Source: Hypericibacter terrae
GTDB taxonomy: Bacteria; Pseudomonadota; Alphaproteobacteria; Dongiales; Dongiaceae
Direction: 5' to 3'
NCBI RefSeq assembly: GCF_008728855.1
Contig: NZ_CP042906.1
Span: forward strand, 4,267,570 to 4,331,569
Length of the DNA stretch: 64,000 nucleotides
How positions within the stretch are numbered: the first letter of the stretch is position 1; every line of letters begins with the position of its first letter. Below the pieces are notes generated by a model that saw only the letters and a program-made list of their open reading frames with translations, did no database searches and was not told the origin of the DNA. Both the position numbers and the translations under genes were made by a program. Below are positions 18,574 to 27,298 of this stretch, piece by piece.

Positions 18574-19761
18574 CTACATGCCGCGCGGGACCCATCGCGC
18601 CAGCCAGGCGCAATAGATCATGAACAGGCTGACGCTGATGAAGACCGACGGCAGCTCGAAGAAGGTCAGCAGCAGCGAGAACAGCATCGGCGGGATCAGG
18701 CCCGCCAAGTCGCGATACATGCTGAAGACCATGGTCATCTCGGGCCGCTCGCGCGTCTTGACCGCCCGCAGGAACGGAATCGACACCACCGAATCGAGCG
18801 CCACCGCCGCCATCGCGCTCAGGGCCAGGCAGAGCGTCGACCACCAGGGGAAATGAAAGAAGATCGCGACGCCCATCGTCGTCGTCGCACCGGCGAGGAA
18901 AGCCAGGATCAGATGGCGCCGCGCGCCGAGACGCCGCCCGATCCAGCCCATGATCGGGCTGGTGAAGAGCATCGCCGTGCAGCCCGACATGATGACCGCC
19001 ACCGCGGTATCGCTGCGCCCGACCGCGACCAGATAGACCGGCGCATAGATATAGAAGGTCGACCACCAGGCCTCGCGACCGAAGCTCAGGATCCAGGCCA
19101 GCCGCAGCCGGGGTTGGCTGACATAGCGGCGGATATTGGCGATCGGGTTGGTCGAGAGCTTCGCATTCAATGGCAGGGCGGGGCCATATTCCGCGCGCAT
19201 GCGCCAGAAATAAATCAGCAGCAGCACGGCCGAGCCCGAGCTCAGCAGATAGGTCGCCCAGGGCCCGATATGGTCGTAAAGGATGATCCCGACGCCGGGC
19301 CCCAGCGTCCAGCAGGCGGCGGCGAAGAAGGCGCGCAACGGCTCCGAGCGGACGAAGTCCTGCTTCCGGATATAGGCCATGTAATAGAGGTTGAGGCCGT
19401 TGAGCAGGCAGGCGGCGGCAAAGGCGCGCAAGGCCATGCCCAGCGCCAGCCCCCAGAGCGTGTGAGTCGCCAGCAGCAGCGGCACGATCACCAGGATCGC
19501 CGCCCCCATCGAATAGAGGCGGCGCGGCCGGTAGCGGCGGACGATCCAGGGAATGAGGAAGCTGACCGCGACCGCCGACCAGCCGGTCACGGTGTAGAGC
19601 AGGCTCACATCGCGCGCATTCCCCAGCGTGCGCAGCGCCACCAGCGGAATGACCGTCGTCAGTGAGGCCCGCGCCAGCGAGTCGATCGCGAACATCAGCG
19701 CGAAGGTGGCGGCGCCGGGCTTTCCGAGGGCTCGGATCCAGGCGGGAAGAGGGGCGGCCAT
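18574..19761 (-). CDS. MFS transporter
   Basis: This 395-residue protein has roughly 12 membrane helices and the MFS loop motif in VRRYRPRRLYSMGA and GWIGRRLGARRHLIL. ATG at 19761 begins APLPAWIRALGKPGAATFAL; an open frame upstream to 20013 has no membrane or conserved character and overlaps the divergent promoter region. The substrate is unknown. It is transcribed with the EamA transporter and divergently from the amine-oxidase-like gene, 272 bases apart. Confidence 0.86.
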   Translation of the reverse strand: MAAPLPAWIRALGKPGAATFALMFAIDSLARASLTTVIPLVALRTLGNARDVSLLYTVTGWSAVAVSFLIPWIVRRYRPRRLYSMGAAILVIVPLLLATHTLWGLALGMALRAFAAACLLNGLNLYYMAYIRKQDFVRSEPLRAFFAAACWTLGPGVGIILYDHIGPWATYLLSSGSAVLLLIYFWRMRAEYGPALPLNAKLSTNPIANIRRYVSQPRLRLAWILSFGREAWWSTFYIYAPVYLVAVGRSDTAVAVIMSGCTAMLFTSPIMGWIGRRLGARRHLILAFLAGATTTMGVAIFFHFPWWSTLCLALSAMAAVALDSVVSIPFLRAVKTRERPEMTMVFSMYRDLAGLIPPMLFSLLLTFFELPSVFISVSLFMIYCAWLARWVPRGM

Positions 19762-20033
19762 GGGGCGGGGGGACGGTCTGGAGGAAGGGCAGGAGGGTGG
19801 CGCCGATGAAACCCCGATGGCCCCCCGGCAAGGCCCCCTTTTAGCGCATTGTTGATCGAGCGGCCAGATCGGTACAGTGCTTTGAAGCAAATACGCTATT
19901 CCGGTTTGTCCCCAGCCCTGGGACGCTTTTCCTGCTGGCGTCCCCCAAGCCGCTTGGGGCATATCTGGAGCCCGTTGGCCCGACCGGCCTTCGGCACCCT
20001 CGCCGTTCCTCACTCTCTCCCGTGATCCGATCC

Positions 20034-21374
20034 ATGAGCATCAACACCACCGACCTGTCGCGCCCGGGGCAGGCCCATGTCGATTCCTACTGGGCCGTGA
20101 CCGCCGGCGAGGACGTCGCCGGCTGCGACAAGGTCCAGGGCGACATCGACACCGACGTCGCCATCATCGGCGCCGGCTATACCGGCCTCTCCGCCGCCTA
20201 TCACCTCGCCCGCGATTTCGGCATCAACGCCCATGTGCTGGAGGCCAACCGCGTCGGCTGGGGCTGCAGCGGACGCAATGGCGGCTTCTGCTCGGTCGGC
20301 ATGGGCAAGGAAGGGGTCGATGCCTGGATGCGCCGCTGGGGCCGCGAGCGCGCGATCGACAGCTACGACCTGACGCGCCAGGCAGTGCGCCTCGTCGCCG
20401 ACATCCTGGAGCGCGAGAAGATCGACGCCCAGCGCACGGCCGAGGGCGGGCTAGAGCTGGCGCACAAGCCAAACCGTGTCGATGGCATACGCGCCCATGC
20501 CGAACGCATGCAGCGCGATTTCGGCATCGAGTCCCAGTTCCTCGACAAGGCTGCGCTCGCCCGCAACTTCCTCGACAGCCGCGAGGCCTACGGCGCGGTG
20601 CTGCATCACGAGGGCTTCGCGCTCCACGCCATGCGCTATGTGCGCGGGCTGGCACGCGCGGCGCAGAAGCATGGCGCGATCCTGCACAACAACTCGCCGG
20701 TGATCGGCTGGGAGCGCAAGAGCGGCCAGCATCATCTGCGCACGCCCGGCGGCATCGTGCGGGCGCGCCAGGTGCTGATCGCCACCAACGGCTATACGAA
20801 CGACACGCTCAACCCCTGGACCTCGGGCCGCCTGCTGCCGGTTCTTTCCAACATCATCGTGACGCGGCCCCTGACCCAGGCCGAACGCGATTCCGTGTCC
20901 TGGCAGACCTACTTCAAGATCTGGGACACGCGCCGGCTCCTGTTCTATTACCGGCTGCTGCCCGACAACCGCATCCTGTTCGGCGCGCGCGGCGGGGTCG
21001 AGGACAGCCCGGCCGAGCACAGCTACCGCAAGGCCTGGCTCGAACGGCGCCTGCGCGAGATGTTCCCGCCGCTCGACAAGGTCGAGACGGAGTATTTCTG
21101 GTATGGCTGGGTCTGCCTGTCCTACGACAAGAACCCGCATATCGGCACGACCGACGACCGAAGCGTCCATTACGTATTGGGCTGCATCGGCCAGGGCGTC
21201 GCGCTCTACAGCTTGGCCGGCCGCCTCACCGCGCAGCGAATCGCCGGCGACAGCAAGGTCGACTACGGCGCCCTGCTCTCGACGCCTTTGCCGAAGTTCC
21301 CCTTCCCCGCGTTGCGCCGGATCTATCAGCGCGCGGCCTACGCTTACTACGCCTATGAAGACGAGAAGCGCTGA
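20034..21374 (+). CDS. FAD-dependent amine oxidoreductase, PuuB-like (DAO family)
   Basis: The 446-residue protein has the FAD dinucleotide motif DVAIIGAGYTGLSAAYHLA near its N-terminus, the VGWGCSGRNGGFC motif typical of gamma-glutamylputrescine oxidase-like enzymes, and the late GCIGQGVALYSLAGRL FAD-contact region. PuuB relatives oxidise primary amines of glutamylated polyamines, giving aldehyde, ammonia and H2O2. Start ATG 20034 (MSINTT) was preferred over a GTG 12 bases upstream. With the PuuA-like ligase and hydrolases nearby it fits a glutamylated-amine catabolic route. An IS element is inserted downstream. Confidence 0.88.
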   Translation: MSINTTDLSRPGQAHVDSYWAVTAGEDVAGCDKVQGDIDTDVAIIGAGYTGLSAAYHLARDFGINAHVLEANRVGWGCSGRNGGFCSVGMGKEGVDAWMRRWGRERAIDSYDLTRQAVRLVADILEREKIDAQRTAEGGLELAHKPNRVDGIRAHAERMQRDFGIESQFLDKAALARNFLDSREAYGAVLHHEGFALHAMRYVRGLARAAQKHGAILHNNSPVIGWERKSGQHHLRTPGGIVRARQVLIATNGYTNDTLNPWTSGRLLPVLSNIIVTRPLTQAERDSVSWQTYFKIWDTRRLLFYYRLLPDNRILFGARGGVEDSPAEHSYRKAWLERRLREMFPPLDKVETEYFWYGWVCLSYDKNPHIGTTDDRSVHYVLGCIGQGVALYSLAGRLTAQRIAGDSKVDYGALLSTPLPKFPFPALRRIYQRAAYAYYAYEDEKR

Positions 21375-21422
21375 GGGGGCGGGGGAAGGCATTGAGCGAG
21401 GGGACACAGACAGAATCTCGTC

Positions 21423-21446
21423 CCCTCCCCCGCTTGCGGGGGAGGG
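21423..21446. repeat. Intergenic GC-rich hairpin, first arm of a composite repeat
   Basis: An 11-bp perfect stem (CCCTCCCCCGC with GCGGGGGAGGG) with a two-base loop, followed by TCAGGGAGGGGG. Similar composite palindromes occur at 28070 and 47317. The second hairpin of this copy, arms 21496-21504 and 22807-22815 (CCTTCCCCC / GGGGGAAGG), is split by the IS element. Confidence 0.7.
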
Positions 21447-21502
21447 TCAGGGAGGGGGCTGCGCGGTATCGAAATCGCGTCATCCCCCTTCCTAACCTTC
21501 CC

Positions 21503-21511
21503 CCGATCCGG
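21503..21511. repeat. Target-site duplication, left copy
   Basis: CCGATCCGG directly precedes the left end of the IS element; the identical 9 bases follow its right end at 22800-22808. A 9-bp duplication is within the range of IS4-family elements and shows a recent, clean insertion. Confidence 0.9.
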
Positions 21512-21548
21512 CAGGGCTGTCCGGGGAATGAGTCGATAGGTCGCGGGC

Positions 21549-21620
21549 GCATGCCCGGTTTTCCGGAGGTTTTCCGGGTACTTTCTGGTTGTCGAGACTC
21601 AGAAAGGGAACCGGGCATGC
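21549..21620 (+). promoter_or_regulatory. Inverted repeat able to hide the transposase start
   Basis: GCATGCCCGGTT (21549-21560) is the exact complement of AACCGGGCATGC (21609-21620). In a transcript entering from outside, the stem, extendable by two G-U and one G-C pairs, would bury the GGGAA ribosome site and the ATG at 21617. This is the type of brake known in IS10/IS50 that stops translation of read-through mRNA; its function here is inferred. Confidence 0.6.
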
Positions 21621-22780
21621 AGTACATGGGTAGCATCTTCGTGAGCCTGCTGAAACCCATCGATCGGCGTCAATTCCGCACGCTGGTGGAGCGCCACGAC
21701 GGCGATGCCTACGACAAATCCTTCAAGAGCTGGGATCATCTGGTGGCGCTGATCTACGCCCAGCTCAGCCACGCCAAGAGCCTGCGGGGGGTGGAGGCGG
21801 GTTTCAACGCCAACTCCCAGCATCACTACCATCTGGGGGTCGGGAAGCTGGTTCGTTCGACCTTGTCGGATGCCAATGCGCGCCGTCCAGTGAGTGTGTT
21901 TGCGGGGCTGTTTGGCACGCTTTCCCAGGAGGTGGATCGGCTGGCTCGCCAGGAAGGGAACGAGATGCTGCGTTTGATCGACGCCTCGCCGATTCCGCTG
22001 GGCAAGGTCTGCGCCTGGGCGGACTGGAACGGCCGGATCCGCGGCATGAAGATGCATGTCGTCTACGATCCCAAGGCCGATCGCCCCTGCTCGGTCGAGG
22101 TCACGCCGGCCACCATCAACGACATCGAGGTGGGCCGGCGCGTGCCGATCGAGGCCGGAGCCACCTATGTCTTCGACAAAGGCTATTGTCGCTACAGTTG
22201 GTGGTGCCAGATCGACGCCGCCGAGGCGGTCTTCGTCACGCGCGCGAAGTCCAACATGCGCTTGCGCGCCACCAAGCGGCGCAAGCTCCGGAAGATTGTC
22301 GGCGACGGCTTCAGGATCATCGACGACGCCGAGGTCCGCCTCGTCAGTAAGGGCGATTCCAAGCTGGCGATCCGGCTGCGTCGGATCCGGGTCCGGCGCG
22401 AAAAAGGCGGCGTCATCACCCTCATCACCAACGATATGACCCGCTCGGCCGTGGAAATCGCCACCCTCTACAAGACCCGGTGGCAGATCGAGCTGCTGTT
22501 CCGCTGGATCAAGCAGCATCTCGATATTCGCAAGTTCCTTGGCAACAACGAAAATGCCATCCGGCTGCAGGTCCTCGCCGCCATGATCGCCTATCTGCTC
22601 CTGCGCATCGGCGCGCGCCTCCACAGCGTGAAAATCCCCCTCCTGCGACTGGCCGAACTCGTCGGCCAGTCGCTCTTTACCAGGAAAACCTTCCACCGTA
22701 TCGATCGCCCGCCGCCCGTCAATCCAAGCAAGCCATCTCCCAAAGTCCCAGCCAACCAGATGGCGTTCTGTTATGCATGA
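21617..22780 (+). CDS. IS4-family DDE transposase
   Basis: A 387-residue transposase. Its DDE residues lie in RLIDASPIPLGK, TYVFDKGYCRYSW and the IS4 signature YKTRWQIELLFRWIK, which fits Y-(2)-R-(3)-E-(6)-K exactly. The N-terminus (FRTLVERHDGDAYDKSFKSW) matches the DUF4372-type head of this subgroup. ATG 21617 follows AAAGGGAA; the open frame starting at 21392 extends outside the IS and is not the protein start. No frameshift or stop is present, so it is probably functional. Confidence 0.96.
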   Translation: MQYMGSIFVSLLKPIDRRQFRTLVERHDGDAYDKSFKSWDHLVALIYAQLSHAKSLRGVEAGFNANSQHHYHLGVGKLVRSTLSDANARRPVSVFAGLFGTLSQEVDRLARQEGNEMLRLIDASPIPLGKVCAWADWNGRIRGMKMHVVYDPKADRPCSVEVTPATINDIEVGRRVPIEAGATYVFDKGYCRYSWWCQIDAAEAVFVTRAKSNMRLRATKRRKLRKIVGDGFRIIDDAEVRLVSKGDSKLAIRLRRIRVRREKGGVITLITNDMTRSAVEIATLYKTRWQIELLFRWIKQHLDIRKFLGNNENAIRLQVLAAMIAYLLLRIGARLHSVKIPLLRLAELVGQSLFTRKTFHRIDRPPPVNPSKPSPKVPANQMAFCYA

Positions 22781-22782
22781 GT

Positions 22783-22799
22783 TTCCCCGGACAGCCCTG
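22783..22799. repeat. IS right terminal inverted repeat
   Basis: TTCCCCGGACAGCCCTG is the perfect complement of the left end (21512-21528). It is followed by the right copy of the 9-bp target duplication at 22800-22808. Confidence 0.93.
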
Positions 22800-22828
22800 C
22801 CGATCCGGGGGAAGGGACCGGAAGCGCG

Positions 22829-23755
22829 ATGACCGCGCCCGTTCTTGCCGTCACGCACGCGCCCTGGCGCCGCCTCGCGCTGCCGCTGTTCCTGCTGCTC
22901 GTCATGGGCATCGCCTGGGGCGGCAGCTTCTCTCTGCTGCGGATCGCGCGCATCGACGGCGCGTCGGGCTTCGGCATTGCCTTCTGGGAGGGCTGCGGCA
23001 GCGCCATTCCGCTGCTGCTGCTGATGCTTCTTACCCGTCAGAAGCTCCCGCTCGATCGGCGCTCCCTCGTTTTCTACGCGCTCAGCGGTTTCTTCGGCAT
23101 CACGATTCCCGGCAGTACTCTGTTCTTCGCCGCGCTGTTCCTGCCCGCCGGCATCGTCTCCATGTCGAACGCATTGGTTCCGCTGGCGACCTATGCTTTC
23201 GCCCTGATCATCGCACTGGAACGTTTCACGGTGCCGCGCGCCTTCGGGTTGCTGGTGGGCTTGGCGGGCGTGCTGCTGGTGCTGCTGCCCGAGACCAGCC
23301 TGCCCGATCCCGGCATGGCCCATTGGGCCCTCCTCTGCTTCGCGGCCTCGATCTCCTACGGCGTGCAGAACATCTATGTGGCGAAAGCAACCCCGCGCGG
23401 CATGAGCTCGCTCGCCATGTCGGCGGGCACGCTCGTGGGCGGTGGCATCCTCGTCCTGCCGATCGTCGTCGCGACCGATGGGTTCTTCTCGATGATGCCG
23501 CCCTGGGGGCAGGCGCAATGGGCGGTCGTCGGCATGATGACCGTCAATTCGAGTTGCACCGTGGCCTTCTTGTGGATGATCCGGACCGCCGGTCCGGTCT
23601 TCACCTCGCAGTGCGCCTATCTGGTGGTGCTGTTCGGCATGCTCTGGGGCATCGTGATCTTCGGCGAGAGCCATAGCGGCTGGATCTGGGCCGCGCTCGC
23701 CTTGATGGTGACGGGCGTTTTGCTGGTGAGCCTGCGGCAGCGCCGCGCGCCCTGA
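22829..23755 (+). CDS. DMT/EamA family transporter downstream of the IS
   Basis: The 308-residue protein has about ten membrane helices in two EamA repeats (for example LFLLLVMGIAWGGSFSLLRI and AGPVFTSQCAYLVVLFGMLWG). It is a small-metabolite exporter or importer of unknown substrate. ATG 22829 follows CCGGAAGCG. Only 20 bases of its own leader remain after the target duplication, so its former promoter or upstream gene has been cut off by the IS; present expression may depend on the IS. It ends 7 bases from the convergent cobB. Confidence 0.88.
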   Translation: MTAPVLAVTHAPWRRLALPLFLLLVMGIAWGGSFSLLRIARIDGASGFGIAFWEGCGSAIPLLLLMLLTRQKLPLDRRSLVFYALSGFFGITIPGSTLFFAALFLPAGIVSMSNALVPLATYAFALIIALERFTVPRAFGLLVGLAGVLLVLLPETSLPDPGMAHWALLCFAASISYGVQNIYVAKATPRGMSSLAMSAGTLVGGGILVLPIVVATDGFFSMMPPWGQAQWAVVGMMTVNSSCTVAFLWMIRTAGPVFTSQCAYLVVLFGMLWGIVIFGESHSGWIWAALALMVTGVLLVSLRQRRAP

Positions 23756-23762
23756 TGCCGCC

Positions 23763-25106
23763 TCAAGCGGCGCGATCGATCAGATGCACGAAGGAGCCGA
23801 AGACGCCGCCGACGCGCTGGCCGGCTGAACCGAGCTCCCGCCCCCGCGCATCGCTCGCGTCGAACAGCGGCTCGGTGCCGGCCTCGCTCAGGACGCGGGC
23901 ATAGTGGAACTCATGGCCGCGGAACCTGCTGCCGGCAACACCGATCGGCAGCGTTTCGCCGCGCAACGTCACCGCGCGATATCCCAGATGGAGCCGCCGC
24001 TCGGCGAAGGACGTCTCCAGCGGCAGCAGCCCCGCCATCGGTTGGCGCCGGCCCTCGGCATCGACCAGCCCCTGCCCCAGCAGCATATAGCCGCCGCATT
24101 CGCCGTAGATGGCGGTGCCCCGCTGCGCCGCGACCCGCAGACCCGTCATGAGTTGCTGATTTTGCGCCAGCCGGCCGGCATGGAGCTCGGGATAGCCGCC
24201 CGGCAGATAGATCGCATCGGCCGACCGGTCGGGACCTTCTCCCGCCAGCGGCGAAAAGACCGAGAGCGAGGCGCCGCGCTCGCGCCAGTCCCGCAGCAGC
24301 GCCGGATAGGCGAAGGCGAAGGCCGCGTCGCGTGCCACCGCCACATGCTGACCCAGGGGCGCGATGAAGCTGTCGGCGCCGATACGCGCGCTGAGATCGC
24401 GCGCGGGCCGTGCCAGCGCCATCACCGCCGCGAGATCGATCTGGCGTCCGATCTCGTCCGCGGCATGCTCGATGAAGCCCTCGAGATCGCCATGCTCGCC
24501 CGCCTGCACCAGCCCGAGATGGCGCTCGGGCAGGCTCAGGGATTCGTCGCGGCGCACCATGCCCAGGACGGGCAGGCCGATCGGCTCCAGCGCCTGCGCC
24601 AGGATCGAGGCGTGCTCGGCGCTGCCGACGCGATTGCAGACGATCCCGGCAATCTCGACATCGGCGCGGTGATCGCGGAAGCCCCGCGCCACGGCGGCAA
24701 TCGACGCGCCCTGTCCGCGCGCATCGACCACCAGCAGCACGGGCCAGCCGGTCAGCGCGGCGAGATCGGCGGTGGCGCCGCTGCCGTCGGCCGCACCGTC
24801 GAAGAGGCCCATCGCCCCTTCGGCGACGATGAGGTCGTGCTCCGCCGAAAGCCGCTCGACCAGGCTTGCGACCGTGCCGGCGCGCATGGCCCAGAGATCG
24901 AGGTTGAGACAGGGCCGCCCGAGCGCGGCGCTGTGAAAGGCGGGATCGATATAATCGGGGCCGGTCTTGATGGCGGCGACGGATTTCCCATGGCGCGACA
25001 GCAGCCGCAGCAGCGCCATGGTGAGGACGGTCTTGCCGCTGCCCGAGGCGGGCGCCGCCAGGATCACGCCCCGGCCGCGACTCCGAATGTGAGAGGTCCC
25101 TTCCAT
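23763..25106 (-). CDS. cobB: Cobyrinate (hydrogenobyrinate) a,c-diamide synthase
   Basis: A 447-residue CbiA/CobB enzyme with the N-terminal ATP-binding LAAPASGSGKTVLTMALLRL, the GPDYIDPAFH motif and a C-terminal type 1 glutamine amidotransferase domain with the Cys nucleophile in YGECGGYMLLGQGL. It amidates the a and c side chains of cobyrinate or hydrogenobyrinate using glutamine and ATP. It follows cobA after 14 bases. Which form of substrate is used depends on when cobalt enters, which is open for this locus. Confidence 0.95.
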   Translation of the reverse strand: MEGTSHIRSRGRGVILAAPASGSGKTVLTMALLRLLSRHGKSVAAIKTGPDYIDPAFHSAALGRPCLNLDLWAMRAGTVASLVERLSAEHDLIVAEGAMGLFDGAADGSGATADLAALTGWPVLLVVDARGQGASIAAVARGFRDHRADVEIAGIVCNRVGSAEHASILAQALEPIGLPVLGMVRRDESLSLPERHLGLVQAGEHGDLEGFIEHAADEIGRQIDLAAVMALARPARDLSARIGADSFIAPLGQHVAVARDAAFAFAYPALLRDWRERGASLSVFSPLAGEGPDRSADAIYLPGGYPELHAGRLAQNQQLMTGLRVAAQRGTAIYGECGGYMLLGQGLVDAEGRRQPMAGLLPLETSFAERRLHLGYRAVTLRGETLPIGVAGSRFRGHEFHYARVLSEAGTEPLFDASDARGRELGSAGQRVGGVFGSFVHLIDRAA

Positions 25107-25120
25107 CGGACCCGAGCCCG

Positions 25121-25975
25121 TCAGGCGCTTTCGGTCCGGCGGCGCGTGCCGAGCGGATCGGCCGCGAGCACGCGGCCCTGGGCCGCGCCCAGCCAGTCGA
25201 GCGCTGCGCGCAGCCGCACCACCTCGCCGATAACGACCATCGCCGGCGGCTCCAGCCCGGCCGCCTCGGCATCGGCCGCGCAGCGCCCGAGCGTGGTCTC
25301 GAGCACCGTCTGCTCGGGCAGGGTCGCGCGGCAGACGATGGCGGTCGGCTCGTCCGCGCTGCGACCGCCTTCGATCAGGAGGGCCGCGATGCGCTCGATA
25401 TGTTTGAGCGCCATATAGATCACCAGCACCGGCGAGCTCTGCGCCAGCGCCGCCCAGTTCACGGAGTCGGGCACGTCGCCGGTGGCGTCATGGCCGGTGA
25501 CGAAGGTCACGGCCGAATTGGTCTCGCGATGGGTGACCGGGATGCCGGCATAGGCGAGCCCGCCGATTCCGGCCGAAATGCCGGGCACGATCCGGAAGGG
25601 AATCTTCGCCGCCACCAGCGCCAGCGCTTCCTCGCCGCCACGCCCGAACACCATCGGATCGCCGCCCTTGAGCCGCAGCACGCGCTTGCCCTCGCGCGCC
25701 AGCTGGATCAGCCGCAACGAGATGTCGGGCTGCTTGACCGAGGGCTTGCCGCCGCGCTTGCCGGCATATTCGAGCTCGGCGCCGGGACGGGCCATGGCCA
25801 GAATCGCCTCGCCCACCAGCGCGTCATAGACCACGACATCGGCCTCGCCCAGCGCCTTGGCGGCCAGGAGCGTGATCAGCCCGGGATCGCCCGGGCCGGC
25901 GCCGACGAGCCAGACCCAGCCCGGCTCGAGACTGGGAAAATCCGGCCGGCGCATGGTGATTTCGGGGGACGACAT
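25121..25975 (-). CDS. cobA: Uroporphyrinogen-III C-methyltransferase (SUMT)
   Basis: The 284-residue enzyme has the SUMT hallmarks WLVGAGPGDPGLITLLAAKA, RLKGGDPMVFGRGGEEALAL and PVTHRETNSAVTFVTGH. It adds methyl groups at C2 and C7 of uroporphyrinogen III to give precorrin-2, the entry to B12 and siroheme. Start ATG 25975 was chosen; ATGATG a few codons upstream is possible. There is no fused CysG oxidase/chelatase domain. It is divergent from cbiD with a 234-base gap in which no B12-box or other clear motif was seen. Confidence 0.96.
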   Translation of the reverse strand: MSSPEITMRRPDFPSLEPGWVWLVGAGPGDPGLITLLAAKALGEADVVVYDALVGEAILAMARPGAELEYAGKRGGKPSVKQPDISLRLIQLAREGKRVLRLKGGDPMVFGRGGEEALALVAAKIPFRIVPGISAGIGGLAYAGIPVTHRETNSAVTFVTGHDATGDVPDSVNWAALAQSSPVLVIYMALKHIERIAALLIEGGRSADEPTAIVCRATLPEQTVLETTLGRCAADAEAAGLEPPAMVVIGEVVRLRAALDWLGAAQGRVLAADPLGTRRRTESA

Positions 25976-26209
25976 GGCCCGCATCATGCCGTTCCGGGTC
26001 CGGTCGCGACTAGTCAAATCAAGACGTCCATTTCCGGAATAGCGCCGCCGGGCGAGGCCGGCCAGGCGTAAGGCTGGCCGCCCCCCGGTTCCGGTCCCGA
26101 TTCGTTGAAATAGGAGCTGATTGGCCCATCAAGCCGGTACGGCTCGATGCGCGGAGGCTCTAGGATAAGCCCATGCGCCGGAACCCTTTTGGTTGCCCAC
26201 AGGATCCCC

Positions 26210-27298
26210 ATGGCCCGTAAGCCCGACGGCCCCTTGCGGCGCGGCTGGACCACGGGCGCCTGCGCCACGGCGGCGACGGCGGCCGCCTTCGAAGCGCTCC
26301 TGACCGGCCATTTCCCCGATCCCATCGAGATCGCGCTGCCCAAGGGCGAGCGCCCCTCGTTCGCGCTGGCCCATCAGAAGCGCGCGGGCGAGGTGGTCAC
26401 CGCCGGCATCGTCAAGGACGCGGGCGACGATCCCGACGTGACCCATGGCGCGCTGATCCTCTCGAGCGTGCGGGCGCTCGGTCCCAACACCGGCCTGCGC
26501 TTCAAGGCCGGGCGCGGGGTCGGCACCGTCACCAAGCCGGGGCTGCCGATCCCGCCCGGCGAGCCGGCGATCAATCCGGTGCCGCGGCGCATGATGACCG
26601 AGGTCGTCCAGGCGATCGCCGCCAGGTTCGGCGGCCGGCCCGATCTGGAGATCACCATCTCGATCCCGCAGGGCGAGGAGATGGCGCGCCACACCTGGAA
26701 TCCGCGCCTCGGCATTCTCGGCGGGCTCTCGATCCTCGGCACCACGGGGATCGTGCATCCCTTCTCCTGCTCGGCCTGGATCGCGTCCATTCATCGCGGC
26801 ATCGACGTGGCCCGTGCCAGCCATCTCGATCATGTTGCCGGCTGCACCGGCTCGACTTCGGAGGATGGGGTGAAGAAGCTCTACGACCTGCCCGACTTCG
26901 CTTTCATCGATATGGGGGATTTCGTCGGCGGCATGCTCAAATATCTGCGCGACCATCCGATCCCGCGCCTCACCATCGGCGGCGGCTTTGCCAAGCTGGC
27001 CAAGCTCGCCACCGGGGCGATGGATCTCCATTCCGGCCGCAGCCAGCTCGACCGCGCCGCGGTCGCGGGCTGGCTTGCCGAGCTCGGCGCCGATCCGGCC
27101 CTGATCGAGAAGACCAGGATCGCCAACACCGGCGCCGAGATCCTGGAAGAAGCACAGGCGCGGGGGCTCGCCCTCGGCGAGCTGGTGGCGAAACGGGCGC
27201 GCGACCAGGCGTCGGCCGTGGTCGAGGGCAAGGTCGCGATCGAAGTCGTCGCCTTCGATCGCGCCGGCGCCATCGTCGGCCGCGCAGGCTTCGCATGA
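26210..27298 (+). CDS. cbiD: Cobalt-precorrin-5B (C1)-methyltransferase
   Basis: A 362-residue CbiD protein, with the family start LRRGWTTGACATAATAAA, the central GRGVGTVTKPGLPIPPGEPA and the C-terminal GGGFAKLAKLATGAMDLHS. CbiD methylates C1 of the corrin ring in the early-cobalt pathway, replacing CobF of the aerobic pathway. ATG 26210 is the first good start; the frame extends upstream without conservation. It overlaps cobK by ATGA. Confidence 0.95.
   Translation: MARKPDGPLRRGWTTGACATAATAAAFEALLTGHFPDPIEIALPKGERPSFALAHQKRAGEVVTAGIVKDAGDDPDVTHGALILSSVRALGPNTGLRFKAGRGVGTVTKPGLPIPPGEPAINPVPRRMMTEVVQAIAARFGGRPDLEITISIPQGEEMARHTWNPRLGILGGLSILGTTGIVHPFSCSAWIASIHRGIDVARASHLDHVAGCTGSTSEDGVKKLYDLPDFAFIDMGDFVGGMLKYLRDHPIPRLTIGGGFAKLAKLATGAMDLHSGRSQLDRAAVAGWLAELGADPALIEKTRIANTGAEILEEAQARGLALGELVAKRARDQASAVVEGKVAIEVVAFDRAGAIVGRAGFA

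Larger units (their letters stand above)
21512..22799 (+). mobile_element. Complete IS4-family insertion sequence, 1288 bp
   Basis: The element is bounded by 17-bp perfect terminal inverted repeats (CAGGGCTGTCCGGGGAA at 21512-21528 and its complement at 22783-22799) and flanked by 9-bp direct repeats. It holds a single full-length transposase gene with the IS4 YREK signature. The target was the loop of a GC-rich intergenic palindrome upstream of a DMT transporter gene. All parts needed for activity look intact. Confidence 0.95.

Noticed and set aside
21392-21616. Upstream extension of the transposase frame to 21392
   Set aside because: It begins outside the IS boundary at 21512, so it cannot be part of the mobile gene; ATG 21617 has a ribosome site.
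25976-26209. Possible second cobalamin riboswitch between cobA and cbiD
   Set aside because: No B12 box or CCCGCAACTG-type core could be found on either strand in this gap.
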